A stretch of 64,000 nucleotides of DNA, taken from contig CAZAXU010000001.1 in assembly GCA_964489245.1 (NCBI GenBank), positions 37,043-101,042 on the forward strand, written 5' to 3'. Both the position numbers and the translations under genes were made by a program. Source of the stretch: CAZAXU01 sp964489245 (GTDB lineage: Bacteria; Bacteroidota; Bacteroidia; Flavobacteriales; Flavobacteriaceae). The notes below the pieces were generated by a model. The model made no database searches, was not told where the DNA came from, and saw only the letters and a list, made by a program, of their open reading frames with translations. This document shows positions 8,882-17,668 of the stretch, piece by piece (position 1 is the first letter of the stretch; every line of letters starts with the position of its first letter).

Positions 8882-9340
8882 ATGGGAAAATTTAAATTGA
8901 ATTGGGGATGGAGTTTGGTGATTGTATTTGCTATATTTATGACCACTTTTCTATATTTTTTCTATGTTTCTTTTCAGGAACTCAAGACAAATGAATTGGT
9001 TGTGAAAGACTATTATGAGCAGGAACTGAAATATGGAGATGTTTTGGCAAAGAAAAAAAATGCAGATTCAATGAGCGTGGAAGTTCAAATTGTTAATAAT
9101 AAAGACGGATTGAGTGTTATTTTTCCCGCTTATATTAACCGAGAAGCGTTGTCAGGGGAAATATTTTTATATAAACCGGATAGAAAAAAACTAGATAAGA
9201 AAATTTCGATTAAACTGGATAGCACGAACCTCATGCGGTTTCCAAAATCGGATTTTGTTTCGGGAAGATGGGACGTATCCATTGATTGGAAAATTAATGA
9301 AGTGCCTTATTTCAAAGAAGAAAAACTCACAATAAATTAA
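8882..9340 (+). CDS. ccoH: FixH/CcoH-family protein
   Basis: The 152-residue protein has a cytosolic N-terminus, one transmembrane helix (WSLVIVFAIFMTTFLYFFYV, about 10-30), the family-typical segment ELVVKDYYEQELKY just after it, and a beta-rich periplasmic domain. FixH/CcoH is required for stable assembly of cbb3 oxidase. It lies 25 nt after ccoG and the next gene begins 2 nt after its stop, so the three appear co-transcribed. Confidence 0.88.
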   Translation: MGKFKLNWGWSLVIVFAIFMTTFLYFFYVSFQELKTNELVVKDYYEQELKYGDVLAKKKNADSMSVEVQIVNNKDGLSVIFPAYINREALSGEIFLYKPDRKKLDKKISIKLDSTNLMRFPKSDFVSGRWDVSIDWKINEVPYFKEEKLTIN

Positions 9341-9342
9341 AT

Positions 9343-10098
9343 ATGTCAATTTTATTTACTGCCTTATTACTCGGATTGATGGGAAGTTTCCACTGTCTGG
9401 GAATGTGTGGTCCCATTGCTTTCATTCTTCCTGTTGATAGAACAAATAAAGCGAAAATGTCTGTTCAAACATTGCTTTATCACTTGGGAAGAATGACGGC
9501 TTATGGAGCAATCGGATTGATATTTGGTTTTCTGGGAAAAGGAATTTCTTTGGTGGGATTCCAACAAAAAGTTTCATTGATTATGGGACTTCTGATGATT
9601 ATTCTGGCTTTTGTGCCATCATCAAAAGTGCTTAGGTTGAAGCCTTTGGCAGGATGGAATAAATTTGTCTATTTTATTAAGAACTCTTTGAGTGCTTATT
9701 TGAAAAATAAATCAACCGGAGGGTTCTATATAATAGGATTTTTTAACGGACTTCTTCCTTGCGGTTTAGTCTATTTGGCATTGGTTGGCGCCATGGCAAC
9801 GGGAGATGCTTATCTAGGAGCCTTGTATATGATCATTTTCGGACTGGGAACTTCTCCTATGATGACACTGGCAATATATCTGGGCAATTTCGTATCGGTA
9901 TCGGTCAGAAATAAAATCAATAAACTCATTCCTTATGCCGTTGTTTTTGTGGGGATATTATTCGTTCTAAGAGGCTTGAATTTGGGAATAATGTTCATAT
10001 CACCCTCTGATAAAATGCTGAATACCGAAGGCAAGATGATAAAAACGAAATATAAACAGAAAACACATAAAATAGACAAGATTTTACGTGAAGAATAA
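9343..10098 (+). CDS. TauE/SafE-like (DsbD_2/UreH-type) membrane protein of the cco cluster
   Basis: The 251-residue protein has about six membrane helices. The N-terminus LMGSFHCLGMCGPIAF and the internal FNGLLPCGLVYLAL each carry Cys/Gly/Pro motifs like those in DsbD-like transporters. Proteins of this type regularly close cco operons in Bacteroidota and Epsilonproteobacteria; a role in copper or thiol transfer for oxidase maturation is likely but not shown here. The soluble C-terminus is basic. It is convergent with the next gene, with 2 nt between the stops. Confidence 0.82.
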   Translation: MSILFTALLLGLMGSFHCLGMCGPIAFILPVDRTNKAKMSVQTLLYHLGRMTAYGAIGLIFGFLGKGISLVGFQQKVSLIMGLLMIILAFVPSSKVLRLKPLAGWNKFVYFIKNSLSAYLKNKSTGGFYIIGFFNGLLPCGLVYLALVGAMATGDAYLGALYMIIFGLGTSPMMTLAIYLGNFVSVSVRNKINKLIPYAVVFVGILFVLRGLNLGIMFISPSDKMLNTEGKMIKTKYKQKTHKIDKILREE

Positions 10099-10100
10099 AA

Positions 10101-11213
10101 CTATTCAGATTCTTCATATATATTTTTGCCGTGTTTTTTCATCAACTGATTCAAATGATTTGAATATTTAAGCATTTGACTGTAGTCTTTGTAGTCGAGA
10201 AAGTATTCAGGTTTGTTTTTAAAGATTTTGACAGGAAGAATTTCAAAATGATTTCTTTTCTCTTTCTTGTATTTATATACCCAAATAGGGATATAAGATA
10301 CTTTTTGGATTTTAACCCGATTTTGTTCGTTTATCCTTAGTTTGATTTTTAAAATAAGACTACCGTCTCTACGGAAGTATCTCTGATTGGAGAGAAAATT
10401 GCCTAGAGAATAGGCAGTTAAAGAAGTTTTGTTTTTCAATGTGTCTTTTTCAAAAATCATAGGTTGCACAACATGCGGATGTGCACCGACAATCATGTTC
10501 ACAGCATTTTTTTTAAGAAACGTGACAAGTTTCTTTTGAGACTTGTTTGCCAGATCTTGATATTGTGTGCCCCAGTGCATAAAGCTGATAATCAAGTTTG
10601 ATTTTGCCTGTTTGGCAATGTCGATATCTCTTTTGATTTTCAGTGTATCAATCAAGTTCACTCTTGTCGGAGGAGAAATGGGCATTCCGTTGGTGCCGTA
10701 GGTATAATTGAGCAAAGCTATCCGGAAGTCTCCTTTTTTTAGTAGCAGCGGGGTGAGTGAATCTTGGGCGATAACATCTCTGTAAGTTCCAAAATGTGAA
10801 ATGCTTAAAGAATCTAAAATATCCAAAGTGTTTAAGATGCCTTTCTTTTTCTTGTCACAAGCGTGATTGTTTGCGGTTGCCAAGACATTGATTCCGGCAT
10901 CTTTGCAAGCAACAACCAATGCCGGAGGCGCACTGAAAACAGGAAAACCTTTGTAAGGTTTGATGCCTAGAGGAGTCTCTAAATTTCCGACAACAAAATC
11001 CGCTTGCTTAAAAATATTTTTTACATATCTAAAACTCTCCGTATAGTCGTAGGTTTTTGCAATGGGATCATAAGCAGATTTAATCTGCGGACCATGACTC
11101 ATGATATCACCGACAAACATAATTGTCAGACTGTCTGTTTCAGGTTGTTGTGAGAAGCTCAACAGGAAAAAATTCATAAGTATAAAGACCAAAAAACTCT
11201 TCATTGATTGCAT
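10101..11213 (-). CDS. CapA-family metallophosphatase-like secreted protein
   Basis: The 370-residue protein has a signal peptide (MKSFLVFILMNFFLLSFSQ, possibly starting at the second Met at 11204) and the CapA/PgsA metallophosphatase motifs: FVGDIMSHGPQ, VGNLETPLG, NNHACDKKKKG and GAHPHVVQP. Members of this family take part in poly-gamma-glutamate capsule synthesis in Bacillus, but no pgsB/pgsC partner is nearby, so the substrate is unknown. It is transcribed alone against the cco cluster. Confidence 0.85.
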   Translation of the reverse strand: MQSMKSFLVFILMNFFLLSFSQQPETDSLTIMFVGDIMSHGPQIKSAYDPIAKTYDYTESFRYVKNIFKQADFVVGNLETPLGIKPYKGFPVFSAPPALVVACKDAGINVLATANNHACDKKKKGILNTLDILDSLSISHFGTYRDVIAQDSLTPLLLKKGDFRIALLNYTYGTNGMPISPPTRVNLIDTLKIKRDIDIAKQAKSNLIISFMHWGTQYQDLANKSQKKLVTFLKKNAVNMIVGAHPHVVQPMIFEKDTLKNKTSLTAYSLGNFLSNQRYFRRDGSLILKIKLRINEQNRVKIQKVSYIPIWVYKYKKEKRNHFEILPVKIFKNKPEYFLDYKDYSQMLKYSNHLNQLMKKHGKNIYEESE

Positions 11214-11307
11214 TGGAAAAATAAAAAAATAAAAATACGAAATATTAAACGGAAAAAACGCTTTTGATTATCTTTGTATAACAAATCAATCCAAATATCG
11301 TAGAATT

Positions 11308-12708
11308 ATGTGGAAAAAAACTCTGGATCTTTCACAGAAGGAAAGTCACTATGTTGCCATTATAGGAGGAGGCGTTTCCGGTTCTGAAGCAGCCGATATG
11401 TTGTCTGAATTGGGTATAAGAGTTTTGGTTTTTGATCAAAACACTTTACCCTACGGAAAGTTGGAAGACGGTTTGCCTAAATGGCATGTAGGCTTGCGAG
11501 ACCGGCAAGAAGCGGAAATCGATAAGAAATTAGACCAAGACGGCATTCGGTTTATTCCGAATATCAAGATTGGAAAGGATTTTTCGTTCCAAGATTTGGA
11601 AGACTTGGGTTTTTCTGCCATTCTCTTAGCCAATGGTGCATGGAAAGACAGACCGCTGCCGGTTCCCTGTATTGAGAAGCTCAGAGACAAACAATTGATT
11701 TATCAAAATGATTTATTGAAATGGTATAACCATTATCACGAGCCGGATTATAAAGGAAAGAAATATGATATCAAAGACGGTGTTGTGGTGGTTGGCGGCG
11801 GATTAGCCTCGCTTGATGTGATCAAGATTGTGATGATGGAATTGGTTGAAAAAGCTCTCAAAAACAAGATGCCGAATGTAAGAGTGAACCAATTTGAGAT
11901 GGAGAAAAAAGGCATTGACAAATATTTGGAACAATTTGATATTAAATATGAAGATTTAGGCATTAAAGGAGCCACATTGGTCTATAGAAGAAAAGCAAAA
12001 CACATGCCTTTAAAACAACCGCAGGGAGGTTCTTCCGAAGCCAGAGAAAAAGCACAAAAAGTTTCACAAAAGATTCTGGATAATTATATGAAAAAATTTC
12101 ATTTTCATTTTATTCCGGAAGCAACGCCCGTTGATTATATCGAGAAAAACGGAAAACTTAAGGCTTTGATTCTTCAAAAATACAGAACGGATGAAAAAGC
12201 CAAACTCTATTTTATCGAAGGAGAGACCATGTCAATAAATACAGAACAAGTCATTTCTTCAATAGGGAGTGTTCCGGAACCCATTGCCGGAATAGCTTAT
12301 GAAGGAGACCGTATTAAAACCACTGACAAAGATTCTTCTCAAATATATGGCTACGAACATGTTTTTGCCATTGGAAACGCGGTGACCGGAAAAGGGAATA
12401 TCAAAACAGCTAAAGACCATGGTTCAAAAGTCACTCAGCAACTGGTCGATATCTATTTTGAAAGAAATACACAAGCTTTTGATATTGAATTGGAAGCCTA
12501 TAACAAAGAAGTTGTTTCCAAAACCGATAAAAAAGTTAAAAATATCTTGGAAGATTTTGTTTCGGGAGATATTCCTGATAACTATTCGATTGATCATATC
12601 TGGGAAGTGTCAAGAGCCTATCAAGACAAAGTCGGCTATCAAGACTATAGATCTTGGGTGGCATCACATAAGCCGGTGAGATATGAAGAATTGGTGAAAG
12701 AAAAATAA
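11308..12708 (+). CDS. FAD/NAD(P)-dependent oxidoreductase, GltD/ferredoxin-reductase-like
   Basis: The 466-residue protein has an N-terminal FAD-binding Rossmann motif (IIGGGVSGSEAADML, about 18-33), a second nucleotide-binding motif (VVVGGGLASLDV, about 166) and a late FAD contact in YEHVFAIGNAVTGKGN. The arrangement fits the glutamate synthase small-subunit/adrenodoxin-reductase group, which passes electrons between NADPH and an iron-sulfur or flavin partner. No glutamate synthase large subunit or ferredoxin gene is adjacent, so the partner is unknown. A TATCTTTG box at 11269-11276 lies 31 nt before the ATG. Confidence 0.85.
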   Translation: MWKKTLDLSQKESHYVAIIGGGVSGSEAADMLSELGIRVLVFDQNTLPYGKLEDGLPKWHVGLRDRQEAEIDKKLDQDGIRFIPNIKIGKDFSFQDLEDLGFSAILLANGAWKDRPLPVPCIEKLRDKQLIYQNDLLKWYNHYHEPDYKGKKYDIKDGVVVVGGGLASLDVIKIVMMELVEKALKNKMPNVRVNQFEMEKKGIDKYLEQFDIKYEDLGIKGATLVYRRKAKHMPLKQPQGGSSEAREKAQKVSQKILDNYMKKFHFHFIPEATPVDYIEKNGKLKALILQKYRTDEKAKLYFIEGETMSINTEQVISSIGSVPEPIAGIAYEGDRIKTTDKDSSQIYGYEHVFAIGNAVTGKGNIKTAKDHGSKVTQQLVDIYFERNTQAFDIELEAYNKEVVSKTDKKVKNILEDFVSGDIPDNYSIDHIWEVSRAYQDKVGYQDYRSWVASHKPVRYEELVKEK

Positions 12709-12709
12709 A

Positions 12710-12741
12710 ACTCCCTTGCATCATAAAGATAACAAGGGAGT
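12710..12741 (-). terminator. Terminator between convergent genes
   Basis: A 9-bp stem (12710-12718 with 12733-12741, ACTCCCTTG/CAAGGGAGT) has a 14-nt loop. Read on the minus strand it is followed by TTTATTTTT, so it mainly serves the lipoprotein gene that ends at 12781, and it may also stop the oxidoreductase transcript. Confidence 0.7.
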
Positions 12742-12780
12742 AACAAACCAAATAACCAACCATTAACTAACAATTGTTAG

Positions 12781-13689
12781 CTAAACTTTTAAGAAGTGAT
12801 TTTTTTCAATTTTTTTACTTGTTCTTAGATTTCTTTGAGGGCGGAGGTATTGAATATAACCGCGACCTTCAAATTCATATACATTGTTTGTGAATAAGTT
12901 TTGAAGTCTTATTTTTTGATCGTTTAAAATAGTCAATTCAAACTTTTCAAATCCGGAAACACTCGTATAGCTCAATTCCAATCTTTTTACATCTTGTGCA
13001 GACGTATTCAAGACAGAATATGTCCCGGAATAATTCCATAAGATGTTAGCAATCGGTGTGTTGGGTGTATCTTCCGATGTTCTGAAAATATCAGCGTTGG
13101 AACCGGCATAGAAATTTAAAATATTTTCAAAATTAAACGGAGAAGGCAGAGATGCTTCCTGATAACTTTTCGACCAAGCTTCGTATTCTTGCAGGAAATA
13201 AGTTATGTTTTCATAAAACAATCTGTCATAGTCAAATTCGGATTTTTGATAGCCAATCAAAATATATTTTACGTTTTCGCTTCGGCTATAGAGTTCTATT
13301 TCGTTTAGAGAAAGTTGTCTGACTTCCAGAGGAACGGTTCCGTCAATGATATGATTCACTTCCAGTATCCCGTTTCTGTTAAATACCGCAAAAGTGCCGA
13401 TATCAATTCCAAAACCATTTCCGGTCACACCGATTCCGGCAATGTTGTTGTTGGCATATACGTGCCCGTCATTCATAAAACTAAGCGTAAATGCTCTGGA
13501 GAGAAAAGGAATATCTCCGGTTCCCGAGGTACTGCCAAAATCAACATACCACAAATCATAAGACTGAATGAGTTGTCCCAATGAAATTTGGTTGACATTG
13601 TCTGCCAAATCATGGTGTTCTTCTATCACACAAGAAGAAAGGTTTGTTGCTATAACAATCAGGAATAATATACGGGCTAATTTTTTCAT
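12781..13689 (-). CDS. Uncharacterised lipoprotein
   Basis: Starting at the Met at 13689 the 302-residue product begins MKKLARILFLIVIATNLSSC, a lipoprotein signal peptide with the acylated Cys near residue 20. An upstream in-frame start at 13761 would bury this signal and is rejected. The mature part has many aromatic and acidic residues and alternating beta-like segments (for example YDLWYVDF and FALFNRNG-like patterns) but no motif I recognise. It is divergent from gpsA, with starts 77 nt apart. Probably membrane-anchored on the periplasmic or outer-membrane side; function unknown. Confidence 0.8.
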   Translation of the reverse strand: MKKLARILFLIVIATNLSSCVIEEHHDLADNVNQISLGQLIQSYDLWYVDFGSTSGTGDIPFLSRAFTLSFMNDGHVYANNNIAGIGVTGNGFGIDIGTFAVFNRNGILEVNHIIDGTVPLEVRQLSLNEIELYSRSENVKYILIGYQKSEFDYDRLFYENITYFLQEYEAWSKSYQEASLPSPFNFENILNFYAGSNADIFRTSEDTPNTPIANILWNYSGTYSVLNTSAQDVKRLELSYTSVSGFEKFELTILNDQKIRLQNLFTNNVYEFEGRGYIQYLRPQRNLRTSKKIEKNHFLKV

Positions 13690-13766
13690 CAAATGAATAA
13701 AATCAAAGAGCATGCCAAAAGATGCTTTGAGATTTGTTATATTTGTGTAACCAAAAATCAAAAATA

Positions 13767-14774
13767 ATGCAAAACAAACCTAAAGTAGCGGTTTTGGGAA
13801 GTGGAAGTTGGGCAACGGCTATCATGAAAATGTTGGTTGAAAACCTAGATGAAGTGGCGTGGTACGTACGCAGTCCTTACACTTTAGAACACCTGAAAAT
13901 GCATGCGCATAATCCGAAATATCTTCAGCAAGTTCTGTTTGATATGAACAAAATCAAAATAAGCAATGATATTAACGAAGTTGTTGCCTATGCCGATTAT
14001 ATTATCATTGCCATTCCATCAGCTTTTATCAAACAAGAGTTGGATAAATTGACGGAAAGTCTAAGAAATAAGAAAGTTTTTTCTGCAGTAAAGGGAATTA
14101 TTCCGGAAAGCCTTTTGATTCTTGGTGAACATCTGAAAAAGTATAAAGATGTTGAAGATAAAAATTTGGGTATTATTGCCGGACCTTGTCATGCCGAAGA
14201 AGTTGCCATGGAACGCTTATCTTATTTGACAATTGGTGCCAAAAGAAAAAAATTTTCAAAACAAATGTCTGAATTTTTGTCGAGTTATTATATCAAAACC
14301 AAATATTCCAAAGATATATATGGAATTGAATGGTCTGCCGTGCTGAAAAATGTTTTTGCCATTGCCTCCGGAATTGCTCATGGTTTGGGATATGGAGACA
14401 ACTTTCAGGCAGTTCTTATTTCAAACTCTATTCGCGAAATGAAACGTTTTATCAAGAAAAATGTTGATAATCGAAAAAGAAATATAGACGCCTCCGTTTA
14501 TTTAGGAGATTTATTGGTGACTTCATACTCAATTTTCAGTAGAAACAGAACCTTTGGGAGTATGATTGGAAAAGGATATACCGTAAAATCCGCCATGATG
14601 GAAATGAACATGATTGCCGAGGGTTATTATGCGGCAAAATCTGCATATAAAATCAATAAAAATAAACATGATGCCTCAGCCAATACGCCGATTATCGACA
14701 CTGTTTTCAGGGTTTTATATAAACACGCCGATCCAAAGAAAGAATTTAGAAAACTTGCCGATAACCTAAACTAG
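13767..14774 (+). CDS. gpsA: Glycerol-3-phosphate dehydrogenase (NAD(P)+)
   Basis: With the start at 13767 the 335-residue enzyme begins MQNKPKVAVLGSGSWATAI, the N-terminal GxGxxxxA dinucleotide motif. The GpsA signature regions are present: AIPSAF, SAVKGI, GPCHAEEVA and the catalytic Lys in EWSAVLKNVFAIASGIA. It reduces dihydroxyacetone phosphate to glycerol 3-phosphate for phospholipid synthesis. An earlier in-frame ATG at 13734 lies before a TATATTTG box (13738-13745), so the later ATG is preferred. tadA follows immediately. Confidence 0.95.
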   Translation: MQNKPKVAVLGSGSWATAIMKMLVENLDEVAWYVRSPYTLEHLKMHAHNPKYLQQVLFDMNKIKISNDINEVVAYADYIIIAIPSAFIKQELDKLTESLRNKKVFSAVKGIIPESLLILGEHLKKYKDVEDKNLGIIAGPCHAEEVAMERLSYLTIGAKRKKFSKQMSEFLSSYYIKTKYSKDIYGIEWSAVLKNVFAIASGIAHGLGYGDNFQAVLISNSIREMKRFIKKNVDNRKRNIDASVYLGDLLVTSYSIFSRNRTFGSMIGKGYTVKSAMMEMNMIAEGYYAAKSAYKINKNKHDASANTPIIDTVFRVLYKHADPKKEFRKLADNLN

Positions 14775-14778
14775 ATTG

Positions 14779-15225
14779 ATGATTAGCCCTTTTGATGACA
14801 TCTATTTTATGAAAAAAGCCTTGCAAGAAGCCGATTTGGCTTTGCAAAAAGGTGAAGTTCCGGTTGGAGCGGTGGTTGTGTGTAACAATCAGATTATTGC
14901 CAAAGGACATAATCAGGTGGAAACCTTAAATGATTCCACAGCGCATGCAGAAATGTTGGCAATCACAGCGGCAACAAATTTTTTGGGTTCTAAATATTTG
15001 AAAGATTGTACACTCTATGTGACATTGGAACCTTGTCAGATGTGTGCGGGAGCAGCTTTCTGGTCTCAAATCGGTCGGATTGTTTTTGCTGCATCTGATG
15101 AAAAACGGGGCTATTCACATTGGGGTTGTCAAGTGCATCCGAAGACTCAGGTTGAAGAGGGAATTTTGGCAGATGAAAGCGAATCCATGCTTAAAATTTT
15201 TTTTGATAAAATGAGAGGAAAATAA
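14779..15225 (+). CDS. tadA: tRNA-specific adenosine deaminase
   Basis: The 148-residue cytidine/deoxycytidylate deaminase-fold protein has the zinc motifs HAE (STAHAEMLAI) and PCQMCAGA, which match TadA, the enzyme converting A34 to inosine in the tRNA-Arg anticodon. The upstream codon TTG (14776) is in frame but the ATG at 14779 is preferred. It starts 4 nt after gpsA, so the pair is likely an operon. A hairpin terminator overlaps its stop. Confidence 0.92.
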   Translation: MISPFDDIYFMKKALQEADLALQKGEVPVGAVVVCNNQIIAKGHNQVETLNDSTAHAEMLAITAATNFLGSKYLKDCTLYVTLEPCQMCAGAAFWSQIGRIVFAASDEKRGYSHWGCQVHPKTQVEEGILADESESMLKIFFDKMRGK

Positions 15226-15252
15226 AAATTCCCGCAAAAGCAGGAATTTTTT
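15224..15252 (+). terminator. Terminator after tadA
   Basis: A stem formed by 15224-15235 and 15240-15252 with one C/A mismatch and an AAAA loop ends in TTTTTT. It begins at the tadA stop codon. Confidence 0.75.
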
Positions 15253-15325
15253 AGGGACTTCAATATAACTCAAGTTGATAACTCAAAAATAAAACAATGT
15301 GATTTATATTGTATCTGAATGATGA

Positions 15326-15469
15326 CTAGTTCAATCTGGTCATTTCAATCATTTGTTTTTCTAATTTTGAAAGTGTCATTAAAGTGTCGAAATATTCGTT
15401 AAACAATCCTTTTGATAATAATTCAACAGACTTTCTTTTTAGGCGTTCATACATTTCATAAACTTTCAT
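15326..15469 (-). CDS. Small charged alpha-helical protein (47 residues)
   Basis: This short frame lies in the otherwise empty 396-nt gap between tadA and the TPR gene. It reads MKVYEMYERLKRKS...LSKLEKQMIEMTRLN, with a regular charge/hydrophobic pattern typical of one amphipathic helix or short coiled coil, and uses codons like its neighbours. It starts with ATG and ends in TAG. No purine-rich ribosome site and no clear promoter are visible, which is common in this phylum. Nothing was seen in the rest of the gap except the tadA terminator. Function unknown; coding status is inferred from composition only. Confidence 0.5.
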   Translation of the reverse strand: MKVYEMYERLKRKSVELLSKGLFNEYFDTLMTLSKLEKQMIEMTRLN

Positions 15470-15669
15470 AGCAATTGATTTTAGGGTTGCGCCTAATAAA
15501 AATCAACTATCATGCCAAAATCACAACAAGCTGATTAACAATAAATTACGAATCGTTTTTGTATTATGTTTTTCTGTGTATTCTTTGAAATGGAAGAAAT
15601 ATTCTCAAACACTACAGGCATTTGATATTATCATTCGTTACTTATTTTATATTCTTTAACTTTGTGCTT

Positions 15670-17472
15670 ATGAAGTTTTATACATGCATTGTCATTTTTC
15701 TTTTCTCGTTTTCAATTTATGCTCAAAATCCGGAGTTGGCAAAAAAGTATTTGGACGAGGGAAATTTGAATAAGGCGATTTATGAATATGAGTTGTTGTA
15801 TAAGCAAGCGCCTTATAACGAAAACTATTTTCAGGCTTTGATAAAGGCGTATCAATCTGCAGAGAAATATGATATCTCCGGAAAACTTATCGAAGCAAAA
15901 ATGAAAAAAACAAGGACAAATAAGCCATATCTTTGGGTTTATTTGGGCTATAATTATCAGTTGCAAAAAGACAGTATCAAAGCGAGAAAATATTATGATA
16001 AAGCCATTCATGCGGCTATTAAAAAACCATTTTTTATCTATTCGGTCGGGAACGCTTTTATGAAGCACTATTTGTTAGACGATGCTTTAAAGGTCTATGA
16101 AACTGCTGTTCAAAAAGACAATAATTCGAATCATTTTTACCAAATTGCTCAAATCTATGCTGAGAAAAATATGCTTGAGCAAATGTTTGTAGCTTATTTG
16201 GAAATAATCAAGAGAAATCCTAAATCAGATGCCAGAGTGAAATATTATTTTGCACGATATATCAGTCAGGATGTGGCAAATGAAGCAAATCAAATTCTCA
16301 AAGATCTGTTAATCAACGAAATTAAACTCAATCCGCAACCGCAATGGTACAGACTCTTGCATTGGCTCTACGTGCAACAAAAAGAATATAAAAAGGCTTT
16401 TCTGCAACTCAAAAGCCTATACAGACAAGAACAAGCAGGCATCAGTGAGATTTATCATTTGGCAAATACGGCAAAATACAGTAAGAAATATGATGAAGCC
16501 AAAAGAATTTATAAATTTGTCGTGAAGGAAGATAAAACACAGATTTTCAGTGAATTGAGTAAATTAGCTTTGTTAAAAATCGACACAAGAAATCTTTTAA
16601 GTAAAACACGGAAGCAAGAAATAATGCAACAATTTGAGACTTATATTAAGGAAGAATGGAGTCAAAGAAATAAAATATCCTTACAGCTTCAATATGCGGA
16701 TTTTTTGGCTTTTCATTTCAATCAATCCGAAAAAGCTTTGTCTATATTAAAAAACCTTTCAAAAATCAATATGCCCAAAAGACAACGTGCATTGCTAAAG
16801 ATGAAACAAGCGGACATTTTGTTGTATAAAAATCAGTTCAACCAAGCGCTGATTCTTTATACACAAGTGCAACAAGATTTTCCAAATAATGAGTTATCCT
16901 ATAAAGCAACCTATGATATTGCAAGAGCCTCGTTTTTTCAGGGAGACGTAGAATGGGCACATGATCAGCTCAAGGCGGTTAAATCCATAGCGAGTGATTT
17001 AATTGCCAATGATGCACTTGACTTGGATTTGGTGATTATCAACAATAAAGAGCAAGGCGACACTTTGCATACGGGACTCAAAAAATTGGCGCGTGCCAAG
17101 TTTGAAATTTTTAGAAAAAATCCGGAGAAAGCCATTCAAATACTCGATAGTATCAATCGAGAATTTAAGGGACAACTCATCCAAGACGACGCGCTTTGGT
17201 TGCAGGCAAAAATTTATGAGCAACAGCAAAAATTTGATTCAGCCATGAAAAATTATCAGATGATTATGAGCATTGAAACAGAAAATTTTTTCAAAGATGA
17301 TGCGTTGTTCAGAATGGCATATATCAGTGAAAACAAATTGGGAGACGAAGAAACAGCAAAGAAACTATATAAAAAAATCATCATGGAATACCCCGGGAGT
17401 TTTTGGTTTACGGATGCGCGTGTGCGTTTCAGAAAGCTGCGGGGCGATAATCCGGAAAATATACAGAATTGA
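15670..17472 (+). CDS. Secreted tetratricopeptide-repeat protein
   Basis: From the Met at 15670 the 600-residue protein begins with a signal peptide (MKFYTCIVIFLFSFSIYAQ) and then consists of TPR-like helical repeats through most of its length, e.g. AKKYLDEGNLNKAIYEYELL near the start and a C-terminal pair ending LYKKIIMEYPGSFW. Such proteins are periplasmic or outer-membrane-associated scaffolds. A TAACTTTG box at 15657-15664 ends only 5 nt before the ATG, so the transcript might have a very short leader. It lies upstream of dacB in the same direction; the specific partner is unknown. Confidence 0.85.
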   Translation: MKFYTCIVIFLFSFSIYAQNPELAKKYLDEGNLNKAIYEYELLYKQAPYNENYFQALIKAYQSAEKYDISGKLIEAKMKKTRTNKPYLWVYLGYNYQLQKDSIKARKYYDKAIHAAIKKPFFIYSVGNAFMKHYLLDDALKVYETAVQKDNNSNHFYQIAQIYAEKNMLEQMFVAYLEIIKRNPKSDARVKYYFARYISQDVANEANQILKDLLINEIKLNPQPQWYRLLHWLYVQQKEYKKAFLQLKSLYRQEQAGISEIYHLANTAKYSKKYDEAKRIYKFVVKEDKTQIFSELSKLALLKIDTRNLLSKTRKQEIMQQFETYIKEEWSQRNKISLQLQYADFLAFHFNQSEKALSILKNLSKINMPKRQRALLKMKQADILLYKNQFNQALILYTQVQQDFPNNELSYKATYDIARASFFQGDVEWAHDQLKAVKSIASDLIANDALDLDLVIINNKEQGDTLHTGLKKLARAKFEIFRKNPEKAIQILDSINREFKGQLIQDDALWLQAKIYEQQQKFDSAMKNYQMIMSIETENFFKDDALFRMAYISENKLGDEETAKKLYKKIIMEYPGSFWFTDARVRFRKLRGDNPENIQN

Positions 17473-17487
17473 AAAAGTCGGATGATT

Positions 17488-17549
17488 ATGAGTTTAAAGG
17501 AGAAAGTTCGTAAAGTTGAAAGTTTATAAAGTTGGAGAGCAAAATGATT
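17488..17549 (+). repeat. Intergenic repeat copy C with two tandem 16-bp units
   Basis: The stretch starts with ATGAGTTTAAAG and contains two tandem 16-mers (17503-17518 and 17519-17534) of the form AAAGTTyrTAAAGTTG, differing at two positions. It resembles the sequence at 57527-57574 and the start of the repeat at 63406. It lies just after the TPR gene and before dacB in a 196-nt gap with no other feature. Confidence 0.6.
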
Positions 17550-17668
17550 CTGAAAGTTATAAGTTATCATCCCATGTTTACAAAATAATACAAATTAGTG
17601 TAAATTGAAATGATGTTTAATAAAGAAAGGTAAAGAGAATAAATTGAATAATGATGAAATATAAATAT

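Noticed and set aside
12419..12679. Plus-strand frame of 86 codons overlapping the FAD oxidoreductase gene
   Set aside because: It is an out-of-frame shadow of the oxidoreductase C-terminus, rich in Ile/Lys/Ser with no motif.
17488..17549. The tandem 16-bp repeat as a CRISPR array
   Set aside because: There are only two adjoining units with no spacers and no cas genes in the window.
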